Assembly: GCA_002433485.1 (NCBI GenBank) | Contig: DJIF01000136.1 | Location: 33,187-97,186, forward strand | Source: Deltaproteobacteria bacterium UBA6601 | Lineage (GTDB): Bacteria; Myxococcota_A; UBA796; UBA9615 | Reading direction: 5' to 3' | Length of the DNA: 64,000 nt | Part shown: positions 9,483 through 17,669 of the stretch, piece by piece | Position numbering within the stretch: position 1 is the first letter of the stretch | Layout of the letters: each line of letters opens with the position of its first letter | Notes under the pieces: model-generated | Told to the model about the DNA's origin: nothing | Seen by the model: only the letters and a program-made list of their open reading frames with translations | The model's database searches: none | Translations under genes and position numbers: made by a program

Positions 9483-10399
9483 GGGTCCTGGTCACCGGTA
9501 TCGTCGGCGGCCTGGGTCAGGCCGTTACCGAACAGTTGCTGCTGCAGGGCCACCAGGTCATGGGCATTGATCGACGCGGCTGGCCCGATGCACCGGACGG
9601 CGTTGAAGTGGTGGAAGCAGACATCCGCAAGCGCCCAGCTGAGGATGTATTTCGCACCTTCAAGCCAGAAGGACTGATTCACCTGGCTACGGTGACCCAC
9701 TTCAGCGCCAGGCCCAGTGAGCGCTTCCGGATCAACCTCGGAGGGACTCGGGCCATCTTTGACCACTGCCACAAGTACAAGGTAAAGACCGCGGTCTTTG
9801 TCGGTCGACACACAGTCTATGGCGCTGCTCCCGATGCTCCTCTCTATCGGACCGAGCAGGAACCTCCGCTCGGTGCCGCAACCTTCCCTGAGCTGGCCGA
9901 TCTGGTCGCCGCGGACCTGTTCGCCGGCGCTGCGCTATGGCGCTGGCCCAAGCTCAACACTTCGGTGCTGCGCATCGTCTACGCCCTTGGCCCCTCGGGG
10001 CGTGGCACTCTAGGCGGCTATCTGGCCGGCCAGAAAGTCCCGACGGTTGCCGGCTTTGACCCCCTGTTCCAGTTCATCCACGAACGCGACGCCGCGGTGG
10101 CCATTCGCCTGGCCTTGGAAAAAAAGTTGCGAGGCATCTACAACGTGGAAGGCCCACCACCGGTGCCACTGAACCAGCTGTGCTGGGGCACCAACCGACA
10201 ACCCATCCCCATCCCACAGCCGCTGTTTCGGCACGTGCTCGGGCGATTTGGCTTTCCTAAGCTGCCGCCCGGCGCGATCGAGCACATCAAGCATCCGGTG
10301 GTCATCGATGGTCAAGCCTTCCGGGAAGCAACCGAATTCAAATACGAATATGACGAGGTCGCCATCATGGACGGCTTCCGCTGGGTCGAGCGCAAATAG
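9479..10399 (+). CDS. NAD(P)-dependent epimerase/dehydratase (extended SDR)
   Basis: 306 residues with an N-terminal Rossmann fold. VTGIVGGLGQAVTEQLL is a variant of the TGxxGxxG dinucleotide motif, with VEADIRK and INLGGTRAIFDHC as further extended-SDR elements. The catalytic Tyr-x-x-x-Lys is not clearly recognisable (the region reads VFVGRHTVYGAAPDAP), so catalytic competence is uncertain. It overlaps the acyltransferase by ATGA and the following methyltransferase by one base, suggesting one transcript. Substrate unknown; proximity to an acyltransferase suggests a lipid-linked or sterol-like substrate, but this is only context. Confidence 0.78.
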   Translation: MRVLVTGIVGGLGQAVTEQLLLQGHQVMGIDRRGWPDAPDGVEVVEADIRKRPAEDVFRTFKPEGLIHLATVTHFSARPSERFRINLGGTRAIFDHCHKYKVKTAVFVGRHTVYGAAPDAPLYRTEQEPPLGAATFPELADLVAADLFAGAALWRWPKLNTSVLRIVYALGPSGRGTLGGYLAGQKVPTVAGFDPLFQFIHERDAAVAIRLALEKKLRGIYNVEGPPPVPLNQLCWGTNRQPIPIPQPLFRHVLGRFGFPKLPPGAIEHIKHPVVIDGQAFREATEFKYEYDEVAIMDGFRWVERK

Positions 10400-11289
10400 T
10401 GACCAGTCCCCGACCGCTGCTCCTGGACGGTGGAACGGGCTCAGCGCTCCTCCAAGCAGACATCACAGCTGCTGATTGCCCTGGAGCATGGCCCCTGGAA
10501 CGCGCCGAGCAACTCGCTGCGGTGCATCGCGCTTTCATCGAAGCCGGGGCAGACATCGTGCTATCGGCCAGCTTCAGCGCGACCACCGCAAGGCTCGCAA
10601 GCCATCCGCACCTGGCCACTCGGGTAGAAGAGCTCTGCGCCCGATCCATCACCCTGGTACGCGAAGCCATCGAACAAACCGCAGTCGACCGTCACGGTCC
10701 GCGAGTCGCAGGCAATATCGGCGCCGCCTATGGTCCAGTCGCTGCCGCCGAGCAAAGAGAAGCGGCAATGGAGAAGGTCTATCGACGCAGTGCTGAAGCG
10801 CTGGCCCGGGCCGGAGCTGAGCTCCTGTTCGTAGAGACCATCGGCTGCACTCGCGAAGCTTTATGTGCTCTCCGCGCAGGCCAGCACACCGATCTACCGG
10901 TGCTCATCTCGATGGTGTTCAGTGAGACCCCGACAGGCTTCCGGTCGCTCTCCAACGAAGACCCCCGCGACTGCCTGCTGACGCTTGAGCAAGCAGGTGC
11001 AGACGGCTTCGGAATCAACTGCAACCTGAACGCTAACCAGGCGGCTCGGCTCGCCCTCAGCCTACTCCCCGAGACCAGCCTGCCGCTAGCCATCCAACCC
11101 TGCGCAGGGCAACCGCGACAACAAGATGGCCGACTGGAGTATCCGGCTAGCGGCGATGCTTTTATCAGTGCCCAGTACCGCGTCGCCAGGTCTGGCGCGG
11201 CCATCGTTGGCGGTTGTTGCGGAATCACCGCTGCAGACATCGCACGACTTCGAGTAGCCCTGGACAGCGATCTCGGCGCAAAGCCATGA
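10399..11289 (+). CDS. Homocysteine S-methyltransferase family protein
   Basis: 296 residues, GTG start overlapping the previous stop by one base. LLLDGGTGSALLQ at the N terminus and AGADIVLSASFSA are typical of the Zn-dependent methyltransferase barrel (BHMT/MmuM/MetH N-terminal module). The three Zn-binding Cys are present: one in FGINCNLN and a pair in VGGCCGIT near the C terminus. Family members move methyl groups from S-methylmethionine, betaine or methylated cofactors to homocysteine; the donor here cannot be read. It is a single-domain version, unlike the homocysteine methyltransferase/MTHFR fusion at 50961-52817. Confidence 0.87.
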   Translation: MTSPRPLLLDGGTGSALLQADITAADCPGAWPLERAEQLAAVHRAFIEAGADIVLSASFSATTARLASHPHLATRVEELCARSITLVREAIEQTAVDRHGPRVAGNIGAAYGPVAAAEQREAAMEKVYRRSAEALARAGAELLFVETIGCTREALCALRAGQHTDLPVLISMVFSETPTGFRSLSNEDPRDCLLTLEQAGADGFGINCNLNANQAARLALSLLPETSLPLAIQPCAGQPRQQDGRLEYPASGDAFISAQYRVARSGAAIVGGCCGITAADIARLRVALDSDLGAKP

Positions 11290-13619
11290 GACGGTGTCCA
11301 AGGCATAAGCGAACTCCATCCAGCTGCCGCATCCTGCTTTTCGCAGGCTGGATCTGCGGGCTCGTCATATGGGGCGCATCCACGGGCGCCGCTGCCGATT
11401 ACAACATCTGTGTCGAGGCTTCTGGACTCAGCCCGATAAGCGGCTGTGGCGAGAGCTGCACCGACTTAACTAGCACTCCAACCACCGTATCCTCCGCACT
11501 AGCTGAAGCGGCGACTCTGCCCAACTACATCAGCGACGATGGCGCAACAGAACGTCGTCCTGAAGTGCAAGTCTGCATCACCGGGCAGGCCCCGCACCAC
11601 GAACTCATTCACATCGACGAATCCGAACAGCTGATTGGCGACCCACTGATCCTTGCAAACGACGAGGATGTTCCCCTGTGCCCACCGCCATCTAGCGAGC
11701 TGCAGCCCGTCATTTATTGGCAGTTGAACGGGGCGGCCAATAGCACACCACTGCTCTCAGTAAATCTAGACCTGAGATCAGAGGGGCCCTGTCCGGAAAG
11801 CAATTCACCTGGCGTCCTGTTCGAGCTCGGCGAAGGCTACGGCAGGGTTCAACTACAAAACAGCGTCATCATGGGCTCAAAGCACTACGCCATATCCAGC
11901 GACAGCTCAGCTCAGGCCGTAAGCCTGCAACTAGAAGATGTGCACATCGTCCAGTGCGAGGGAGCAGCAGTGCTGAGCAGCGGCGACCTGCAACTGCACA
12001 CGAGTGAAGTGACGGGCTGCTTGCTCCGCCCTGCTGTCGGGGGGGCAAACGCGCTCATCCAAAGCAGCCCGGGACATCGGCTTCAGATCAGAGCCAGCAC
12101 CTTCTTCGGCAACCTTATCGATGCAGACGGGATCGAGGCAGAGGCCAAAGCCGCGCTGATTCGAGGCAACCTGAATCCGGGCATTGACCGCTCGGTCTTC
12201 GCCGCCAACATTCTCGCCGGACAGGCCGTTCTCATCGACTCAGAACTGACTCCGCTGCTGACCGACGTTGACGAGACCGGCAAAGCTAAGATCTTCAGCG
12301 GATCTTCATTGACCCGTACCGTTTTCTCCCGGAATCGCAAGGTCAGCTCGTTGTCGGGCGAGCAACCCGAACCAGCACTGCCCGCCCGCTGGGGCAGCGC
12401 TGGCCTCGATGAAGCAACTCCCTTCTGTGCAGGCCTGGACCAGAATCAGCCCTACATAGACAGACCAAGTCCCGCATCCGACGCCGAAACGACAACAGGT
12501 CCACTCATCGAGCTTCGCGCAGAGTCTCTCAATCACCCTCTCCACATACAGCTGAGCCACAGCTTTTTGGTGGAAAACGAGCTCGGGGGCGGCACGCTGG
12601 TCTCTCTCCGGGGCAACCGTCCGAACCTATCTGTTCAGCTCCTCAACAACACCATCGCCAACAACGATGCTGCCGCGATCGTCGAGCTCAGTGACCAACT
12701 TCGCGAGAGCGAAATCGTGGCGGCAAGAAACCTGTTTGTCCCTCCAACTGAGGCGACGTCAGATCTTCCTCTCCTTAAGCTGGCCTCAGCCCCCCGATCA
12801 ATGACAATCACCATGAACATCTCCAAAGAGCAACAGACCTGGGTGACAGCTGAGCTGGCGTCGAGTTCCTGGTATTCAATCGTGGGACCTAATCCTGAGC
12901 TCCCAGAGCTGAACTTTGTGACACCAAGCTCATTAGCCCCGACCCAATCCGCCTGCGACCGATTCGCTGATAGCTGTCCAGGGCACAGCAAAACTGAATG
13001 TAATACTCTTCCCTGGGTAGAGCTTCCGTGTGCAGCCGACCGAGCTGCGCACTGGCTACCGACAGCAGAATCATGGCTGGGTCTACCCGCAGTCTGGCCC
13101 TGGGAGACGAAAACATGTGGCAACAAGAGCAGCCCTATTGCAGCTGGTGCAACAGCTGGAGTCTGCTCCTCTAATCGCCTCTACTACGATCGGCTTGGCA
13201 GCTTCGGCGATGGCGATGGTTATCCAGACCTCATCGACTGCGACAACGAAGATGCGCTGATCTTCCCTCAACACCCGCTCGATGACGGCTTCAGTAGCAA
13301 CTACTGCGATGACATCGAGGCCACCTGCTACAACTGTCCACCTGGAACTGAGCCCAGGCCACCGACCAGCGAGAACGAAGGCGCCGACGAGCCCTATCCA
13401 GGGGACTACCACCTCGTACATCCAGGCTGCTACCAGGGCGGCTGCGGCATCAGCTACAACTGCGAGGGACCAACTGAGAGCAGCGCTGCTGCTCCAGCCG
13501 AAGCCCTGCTCTGCCTGGCCCTACCTCTCGCACGTCGAAGACGAAAGGCTGCACCAACAGAGCCGCGCACTAGCAACCCGAGTACATTTCTCGCTCGCCG
13601 CCCTAGCCACGACCAATAA
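11286..13619 (+). CDS. Secreted right-handed beta-helix-like protein with MYXO-CTERM-like tail
   Basis: 777 residues from the ATG at 11286, which overlaps the previous stop by four bases; an upstream in-frame codon at 11214 lies inside the methyltransferase gene and is less likely. A Sec signal peptide (Arg-rich start, hydrophobic core, cleavage near GAAA-DYN) leads a long region of short beta-rich segments and Asn/Ser turns resembling parallel beta-helix proteins. Near residue 635 there is a single MopE-like segment (GDGDGYPDLIDCDNED). The C terminus has Cys-rich sequence, a short hydrophobic run (EALLCLALPLA) and RRRRK, like a MYXO-CTERM sorting signal, but followed by ~20 further residues. 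Probably cell-surface; function unknown. Confidence 0.7.
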   Translation: MRRCPRHKRTPSSCRILLFAGWICGLVIWGASTGAAADYNICVEASGLSPISGCGESCTDLTSTPTTVSSALAEAATLPNYISDDGATERRPEVQVCITGQAPHHELIHIDESEQLIGDPLILANDEDVPLCPPPSSELQPVIYWQLNGAANSTPLLSVNLDLRSEGPCPESNSPGVLFELGEGYGRVQLQNSVIMGSKHYAISSDSSAQAVSLQLEDVHIVQCEGAAVLSSGDLQLHTSEVTGCLLRPAVGGANALIQSSPGHRLQIRASTFFGNLIDADGIEAEAKAALIRGNLNPGIDRSVFAANILAGQAVLIDSELTPLLTDVDETGKAKIFSGSSLTRTVFSRNRKVSSLSGEQPEPALPARWGSAGLDEATPFCAGLDQNQPYIDRPSPASDAETTTGPLIELRAESLNHPLHIQLSHSFLVENELGGGTLVSLRGNRPNLSVQLLNNTIANNDAAAIVELSDQLRESEIVAARNLFVPPTEATSDLPLLKLASAPRSMTITMNISKEQQTWVTAELASSSWYSIVGPNPELPELNFVTPSSLAPTQSACDRFADSCPGHSKTECNTLPWVELPCAADRAAHWLPTAESWLGLPAVWPWETKTCGNKSSPIAAGATAGVCSSNRLYYDRLGSFGDGDGYPDLIDCDNEDALIFPQHPLDDGFSSNYCDDIEATCYNCPPGTEPRPPTSENEGADEPYPGDYHLVHPGCYQGGCGISYNCEGPTESSAAAPAEALLCLALPLARRRRKAAPTEPRTSNPSTFLARRPSHDQ

Positions 13620-13623
13620 CCCG

Positions 13624-13654
13624 TGAGGCGGTTCGCGCTTGCCCATCCGCCTCA
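13624..13654 (+). terminator. Possible terminator hairpin
   Basis: TGAGGCGG at 13624-13631 pairs perfectly with CCGCCTCA at 13647-13654 around a 15-base loop, a few bases after the stop of the beta-helix-like gene. There is no T-run after it, so termination would be weak or Rho-assisted. Confidence 0.35.
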
Positions 13655-13750
13655 AGCGATTAAGCTAGCCGCCGCGCCAAGCCGCCTGCCTTCAGGATCA
13701 CACCCATTGGCCAAGCGCCGCCACTTGTAACGGCCCCCGGAGAAAGCACA

Positions 13751-15142
13751 ATGACCCAGGAGAGCACCAGCAGCGAGCCGATAGAAACCGCCATCAATCG
13801 CCTTCGAGACAGCTTCCATTCTGGCAAGACCCGCAGCTATGAGTGGCGGCGCAGCCAGCTGCAGGCCATCGTGCGCATGCTCAAAGAGAACGAACAGGTC
13901 CTGGGCGATGCCATGCATCAGGACCTGGGCCGCTCCCACTTCGAGGGCTTTGGCAGCGAGACCAACTTCTGCGCCAATGAGGTGCGCCACAGCCTCAAGC
14001 ACTTGCGCGGCTGGATGAAGCCAGAGCGGGTCCCCACCCCGCCCGTCCTGCAGCCGGGCAACTGCCACATCCACCGCGAGCCGCTCGGCGTGGTGCTGGT
14101 AATGGGCGCATGGAACTATCCGATACAGCTCACGATCGGCCCTGCCGCGGCCGCCATTTCAGCCGGCAACTGCGTCATCATCAAGCCATCGGAGATCTCC
14201 TCGGCCTGCTCCAGGGTGGTCGCCGAATTGCTCCCTCGCTATCTGGATAAAGATTGCGTGCAGGTCATTGAAGGGGGGATTGAGACCTCTACAGCCTTAC
14301 TGGAGCAACGCTTTGACCACATATTTTATACCGGTGGGGCACAGGTCGGACGCATCGTAATGACCGCTGCAGCCAGGCACCTTTGTCCGGTCACCCTGGA
14401 GTTGGGCGGCAAGAGCCCGGTCTTTGTCGACCGTTCGGCCCGTATCGGAGTCGCCGCACGACGCATTGTGCGTGGCAAGTACTGGAACACCGGTCAGACC
14501 TGCGTGGCTCCCGACTACGTGTTGGTCCACGAAGAAATCTACGACCGCTTCGTCGAGGAGGCCCGCAACACCATCTCCCGCTTCTACGGCGAGGACCCCA
14601 GTAAGAGCGCTGACATCGGCCGGATCATTAACCAGCGCCACTTCGACCGACTTTGCTCCCTGCTTGACGGCGGCACCGTGGTCATCGGCGGGCAGACCGA
14701 CGCCGAGAGCCGCTACATAGCCCCCACCATGCTGACCGACGTCAAACTCGACTCACCCTTGATGAGCGACGAAATTTTTGGCCCGCTGCTGCCCATCATC
14801 AAGGTCGCCTCCTGCGATGAGGCCATCTCGTTCATCAATCAGCGGGAGAAGCCGCTGGCGCTCTACCTGTTCAGCCGCGACAAAGAGGTCGAGCACAAGG
14901 TGCTGACCCGCACCAGTTCGGGAGGTGCCTGTGTTAACGAGACGATCATGCATCTGGCCGCTCCCGATCTCCCCTTTGGCGGAGTGGGACCCAGTGGCAT
15001 GGGGGCCTACCATGGACGCGCGGGATTCGAGACCTACACTCACCGCAAGAGCGTGCTGTCCCGATCAACCCTGATCGACCCTTCGATGGCCTATCCGCCC
15101 TTCACCGAAGGCAAGCAAAAGATGGCCCGTCGCCTGATGTAG
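13751..15142 (+). CDS. Class 3 (fatty) aldehyde dehydrogenase
   Basis: 463 residues, the short length of class 3 / fatty aldehyde dehydrogenases. The enzyme oxidises medium- to long-chain or aromatic aldehydes to acids with NAD(P)+. VMGAWNYPIQLTIGP, the general-base motif LELGGKSPVFVD and the nucleophile in NTGQTCVAPDYV are all intact, as is EIFGPLLPI. The C terminus is not membrane-spanning. A GGAG sits eight bases before the ATG. It is separated by ~130 bp from the preceding unit and is convergent with the UDP-sugar genes, so it is probably monocistronic. Confidence 0.92.
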   Translation: MTQESTSSEPIETAINRLRDSFHSGKTRSYEWRRSQLQAIVRMLKENEQVLGDAMHQDLGRSHFEGFGSETNFCANEVRHSLKHLRGWMKPERVPTPPVLQPGNCHIHREPLGVVLVMGAWNYPIQLTIGPAAAAISAGNCVIIKPSEISSACSRVVAELLPRYLDKDCVQVIEGGIETSTALLEQRFDHIFYTGGAQVGRIVMTAAARHLCPVTLELGGKSPVFVDRSARIGVAARRIVRGKYWNTGQTCVAPDYVLVHEEIYDRFVEEARNTISRFYGEDPSKSADIGRIINQRHFDRLCSLLDGGTVVIGGQTDAESRYIAPTMLTDVKLDSPLMSDEIFGPLLPIIKVASCDEAISFINQREKPLALYLFSRDKEVEHKVLTRTSSGGACVNETIMHLAAPDLPFGGVGPSGMGAYHGRAGFETYTHRKSVLSRSTLIDPSMAYPPFTEGKQKMARRLM

Positions 15143-15171
15143 ACGACTGGCAGGCGGCCAACTGCAGTCGG

Positions 15172-16542
15172 CTAAGAGACAGCCGTATCAGCAGCCACTG
15201 GACCGAGCAGCTGGGGACGCCGACCGACGGAGTAGTAGCTGAAGCCGTGCTCTCGCATCATCTCCAGAGAGTAGATGTTGCGACCATCAAAGATCACAGT
15301 CCCACTCATGCGGCCGCGCATCTCTGAGAAATCCGGGCGCCGGAACTCCGGCCACTCGGTGCAGATGACCAGGGCATCAGCACCATCAAGGGCATCCAGA
15401 TCGTTGACCACATAAGAGATGTCGCCGTCCAGTTCCTGACGAGCCCGGTCCATGGCCACCGGGTCAAAAGCCACGACGCTGGCACCGCGCTCCAACAGCC
15501 AACGGATAATGTCCAGAGATGGCGCCTCGCGCATGTCGTCCGTTCGAGGCTTGAAGGCCAGTCCCCAGACCGCAAAGCGAAGGCCTTTGACCTGACCACT
15601 GAAGTGCTCATCGATCTTGGCGATGAAGCGTCCTCGCTGATCTTGATTGACCCGATGAACCGCTGACAGCAGCTTAGTCGGCGTCTCCTGATCGATGCCC
15701 ATAGAGATGCAGGCAAGGACATCCTTAGGAAAACAGGACCCGCCATAACCGAGCCCCGGATAGAGAAACTGATTGCCGATCCGCTGATCGGAGCACATGC
15801 CCTTGCGGACCATCCCGATCTCGGCCCCATAGGCCTCACAAAGGCTGGCGATCTCATTGATAAAGCTGATCTTGGTGGCCAACATGGCGTTAGAGGCGTA
15901 CTTCACCATCTCGGCAGAACGAATGTCCATCACCAGGATCGGGTTGCCCTGTCGAACATAGGGCTCATAAAGTCGGCGCATCTTGGCAGCGGTCCGCTCA
16001 TCATCACAGCCAACCACCACCCGATCCGGCTTGTAGAAGTCATGAATAGCAGCGCCCTCTTTGAGGAACTCCGGATTGGACGCCATGGAGAACGGCCGCG
16101 AGGTCTGCGCTGAGATGGCAGCACGAACCTTGTCGTTGGTGCCTACCGGCACAGTAGACTTGACCACCACGATGGGCCCCCTTGCACCAGGGGCCGGCTC
16201 GGGCTGCGCATCGAGGATACGACCAATGTCCTCAGCCACACCAAGCACATACTGAAGATCGGCCCTGCCCTCATCGTCACTGGGGGTACCCACACAGATA
16301 AAGATGAAGTCCGTATCCTGGTAGGCCGCGACCGCATCAGTGGTGAAGGTCAGGCGACCGGCAGCAATGTTCCGCTCCAGCAGATCTGAAAGCCCAGGCT
16401 CATAAATGGGGCTCTCACCCCGCCTCATCATCTCGACCTTGACCTCGTCCACATCAAGACACACCACATCGTTGCCGGTGTCCGCAAAGCAGGTACCGGA
16501 GACGAGACCGACGTAGCCGGTTCCAACAATAGTCAGTTGCAC
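15172..16542 (-). CDS. ugd: UDP-glucose 6-dehydrogenase
   Basis: 456-residue NAD-dependent enzyme turning UDP-glucose into UDP-glucuronate by two oxidations. The N-terminal Rossmann motif is VGTGYVGLVSGTCFAD, the substrate segment is PEFLKEGAAIHDF, and the catalytic Cys lies in GYGGSCFPKDV. FAVWGLAFKPRTDDMREAPS starts the C-terminal UDP-binding domain. Start is GTG with GGAG upstream. The product is the substrate of the neighbouring decarboxylase, which lies 78 bp upstream on the same strand, so both are likely one transcript making UDP-xylose. Confidence 0.94.
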   Translation of the reverse strand: MQLTIVGTGYVGLVSGTCFADTGNDVVCLDVDEVKVEMMRRGESPIYEPGLSDLLERNIAAGRLTFTTDAVAAYQDTDFIFICVGTPSDDEGRADLQYVLGVAEDIGRILDAQPEPAPGARGPIVVVKSTVPVGTNDKVRAAISAQTSRPFSMASNPEFLKEGAAIHDFYKPDRVVVGCDDERTAAKMRRLYEPYVRQGNPILVMDIRSAEMVKYASNAMLATKISFINEIASLCEAYGAEIGMVRKGMCSDQRIGNQFLYPGLGYGGSCFPKDVLACISMGIDQETPTKLLSAVHRVNQDQRGRFIAKIDEHFSGQVKGLRFAVWGLAFKPRTDDMREAPSLDIIRWLLERGASVVAFDPVAMDRARQELDGDISYVVNDLDALDGADALVICTEWPEFRRPDFSEMRGRMSGTVIFDGRNIYSLEMMREHGFSYYSVGRRPQLLGPVAADTAVS

Positions 16543-16620
16543 GCTTTGTTCTCCATCTGCAAGCGACGCTCAATAGCGAATCCAAGGCGAGTCATGCTGC
16601 CCCTCAGCCCGAAGCAGAAC

Positions 16621-17598
16621 TCAGTCTCGATGACTGAAGCTGGCCATGCTCACCCGGTCCTCACTGCCTGACGAGAGCAGCTCATCAAAATAGCTGATGG
16701 TACTTAGCAGACCGGCCTTCAAATCGGTAGTGGGCTCCCATTGGAGCAGTTCACGAGCAAGGCTGATGTCAGGCCGGCGCCGGGTCGGGTCGTCCTGCGG
16801 CAGTTCCCGATATACAACCTTGCTCCCCGCTCCCACCAGCTCGATGACCAGCTCTGCCAGCTGGGAGATGGTGAACTCAGCAGGGTTGCCCAGGTTGACG
16901 GGCCCGTGCTGCTGGTCCTGGCCCATCATCCGCACGAACGCCTCAATGAGGTCATTGATGTAACAGAACGAGCGAGTCTGAGAGCCATCGCCGTAGACCT
17001 CAAGGTCATGCCCTTTCAGAGCGTTGACCACAAAGTTGGACACCACCCGACCGTCATCAGTCAGCATCCGCGGCCCATAAGTGTTGAAGATGCGCACCAC
17101 CCTGATGTCCACCTGATTCTGCCGGTGGTAGTCGAAGCACAGGGTCTCAGCCACACGCTTGCCTTCGTCGTAACAGCTGCGCACCCCAATGGGATTGACA
17201 TTGCCCCAGTAGCCCTCTGTCTGCGGATGCTCGACGGGATCGCCATAGACCTCACTGGTCGAGGCATGAAGGATGCGTGCCTTAACCCGCTTGGCCAGGC
17301 CCAGCATGTTGATCGTTCCCATGACGTTGGTCTTAACCGTCTTCACCGGATTGAACTGATAGTGAACCGGCGAAGCCGGACAGGCGAGATGAAAGATCCG
17401 ATCGACCTCTACCAGGACCGGCTGAATCACATCGTGCCGCATCAGCTCAAAGTCATTGTTGGCCAGAAGGTGAGCAATGTTCTGGCGCCTGCCCGTAAAG
17501 AAGTTGTCCAGACACAGGACTTCATCGCCCTCGTCCAGCAGCCGCTCACAGAGATGGGAGCCAATGAAGCCGGCCCCGCCGGTAACCAGAGTTCGCAT
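16621..17598 (-). CDS. uxs: UDP-glucuronate decarboxylase (UDP-xylose synthase)
   Basis: 325-residue extended SDR that decarboxylates UDP-glucuronate to UDP-xylose with bound NAD+. VTGGAGFIGSHLCERLL is the NAD motif, LDNFFTGRRQNI the adenine-side loop, HASTSEVYGDP the Thr/Ser active-site strand, and SCYDEGKRVAE holds the catalytic Tyr and Lys. RIFNTYGPRM is a UXS signature. Length and motifs match UXS better than UDP-galactose epimerases. Together with ugd it supplies UDP-xylose for a surface polysaccharide, but no polysaccharide assembly genes are nearby. Confidence 0.92.
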   Translation of the reverse strand: MRTLVTGGAGFIGSHLCERLLDEGDEVLCLDNFFTGRRQNIAHLLANNDFELMRHDVIQPVLVEVDRIFHLACPASPVHYQFNPVKTVKTNVMGTINMLGLAKRVKARILHASTSEVYGDPVEHPQTEGYWGNVNPIGVRSCYDEGKRVAETLCFDYHRQNQVDIRVVRIFNTYGPRMLTDDGRVVSNFVVNALKGHDLEVYGDGSQTRSFCYINDLIEAFVRMMGQDQQHGPVNLGNPAEFTISQLAELVIELVGAGSKVVYRELPQDDPTRRRPDISLARELLQWEPTTDLKAGLLSTISYFDELLSSGSEDRVSMASFSHRD

Positions 17599-17669
17599 GG
17601 TCAGAGAGGATACTCGAATCAGGCGCGCAGCGAGGACAGGCTCGGGCAGAACCGAGGGCGCTCAGCTCG

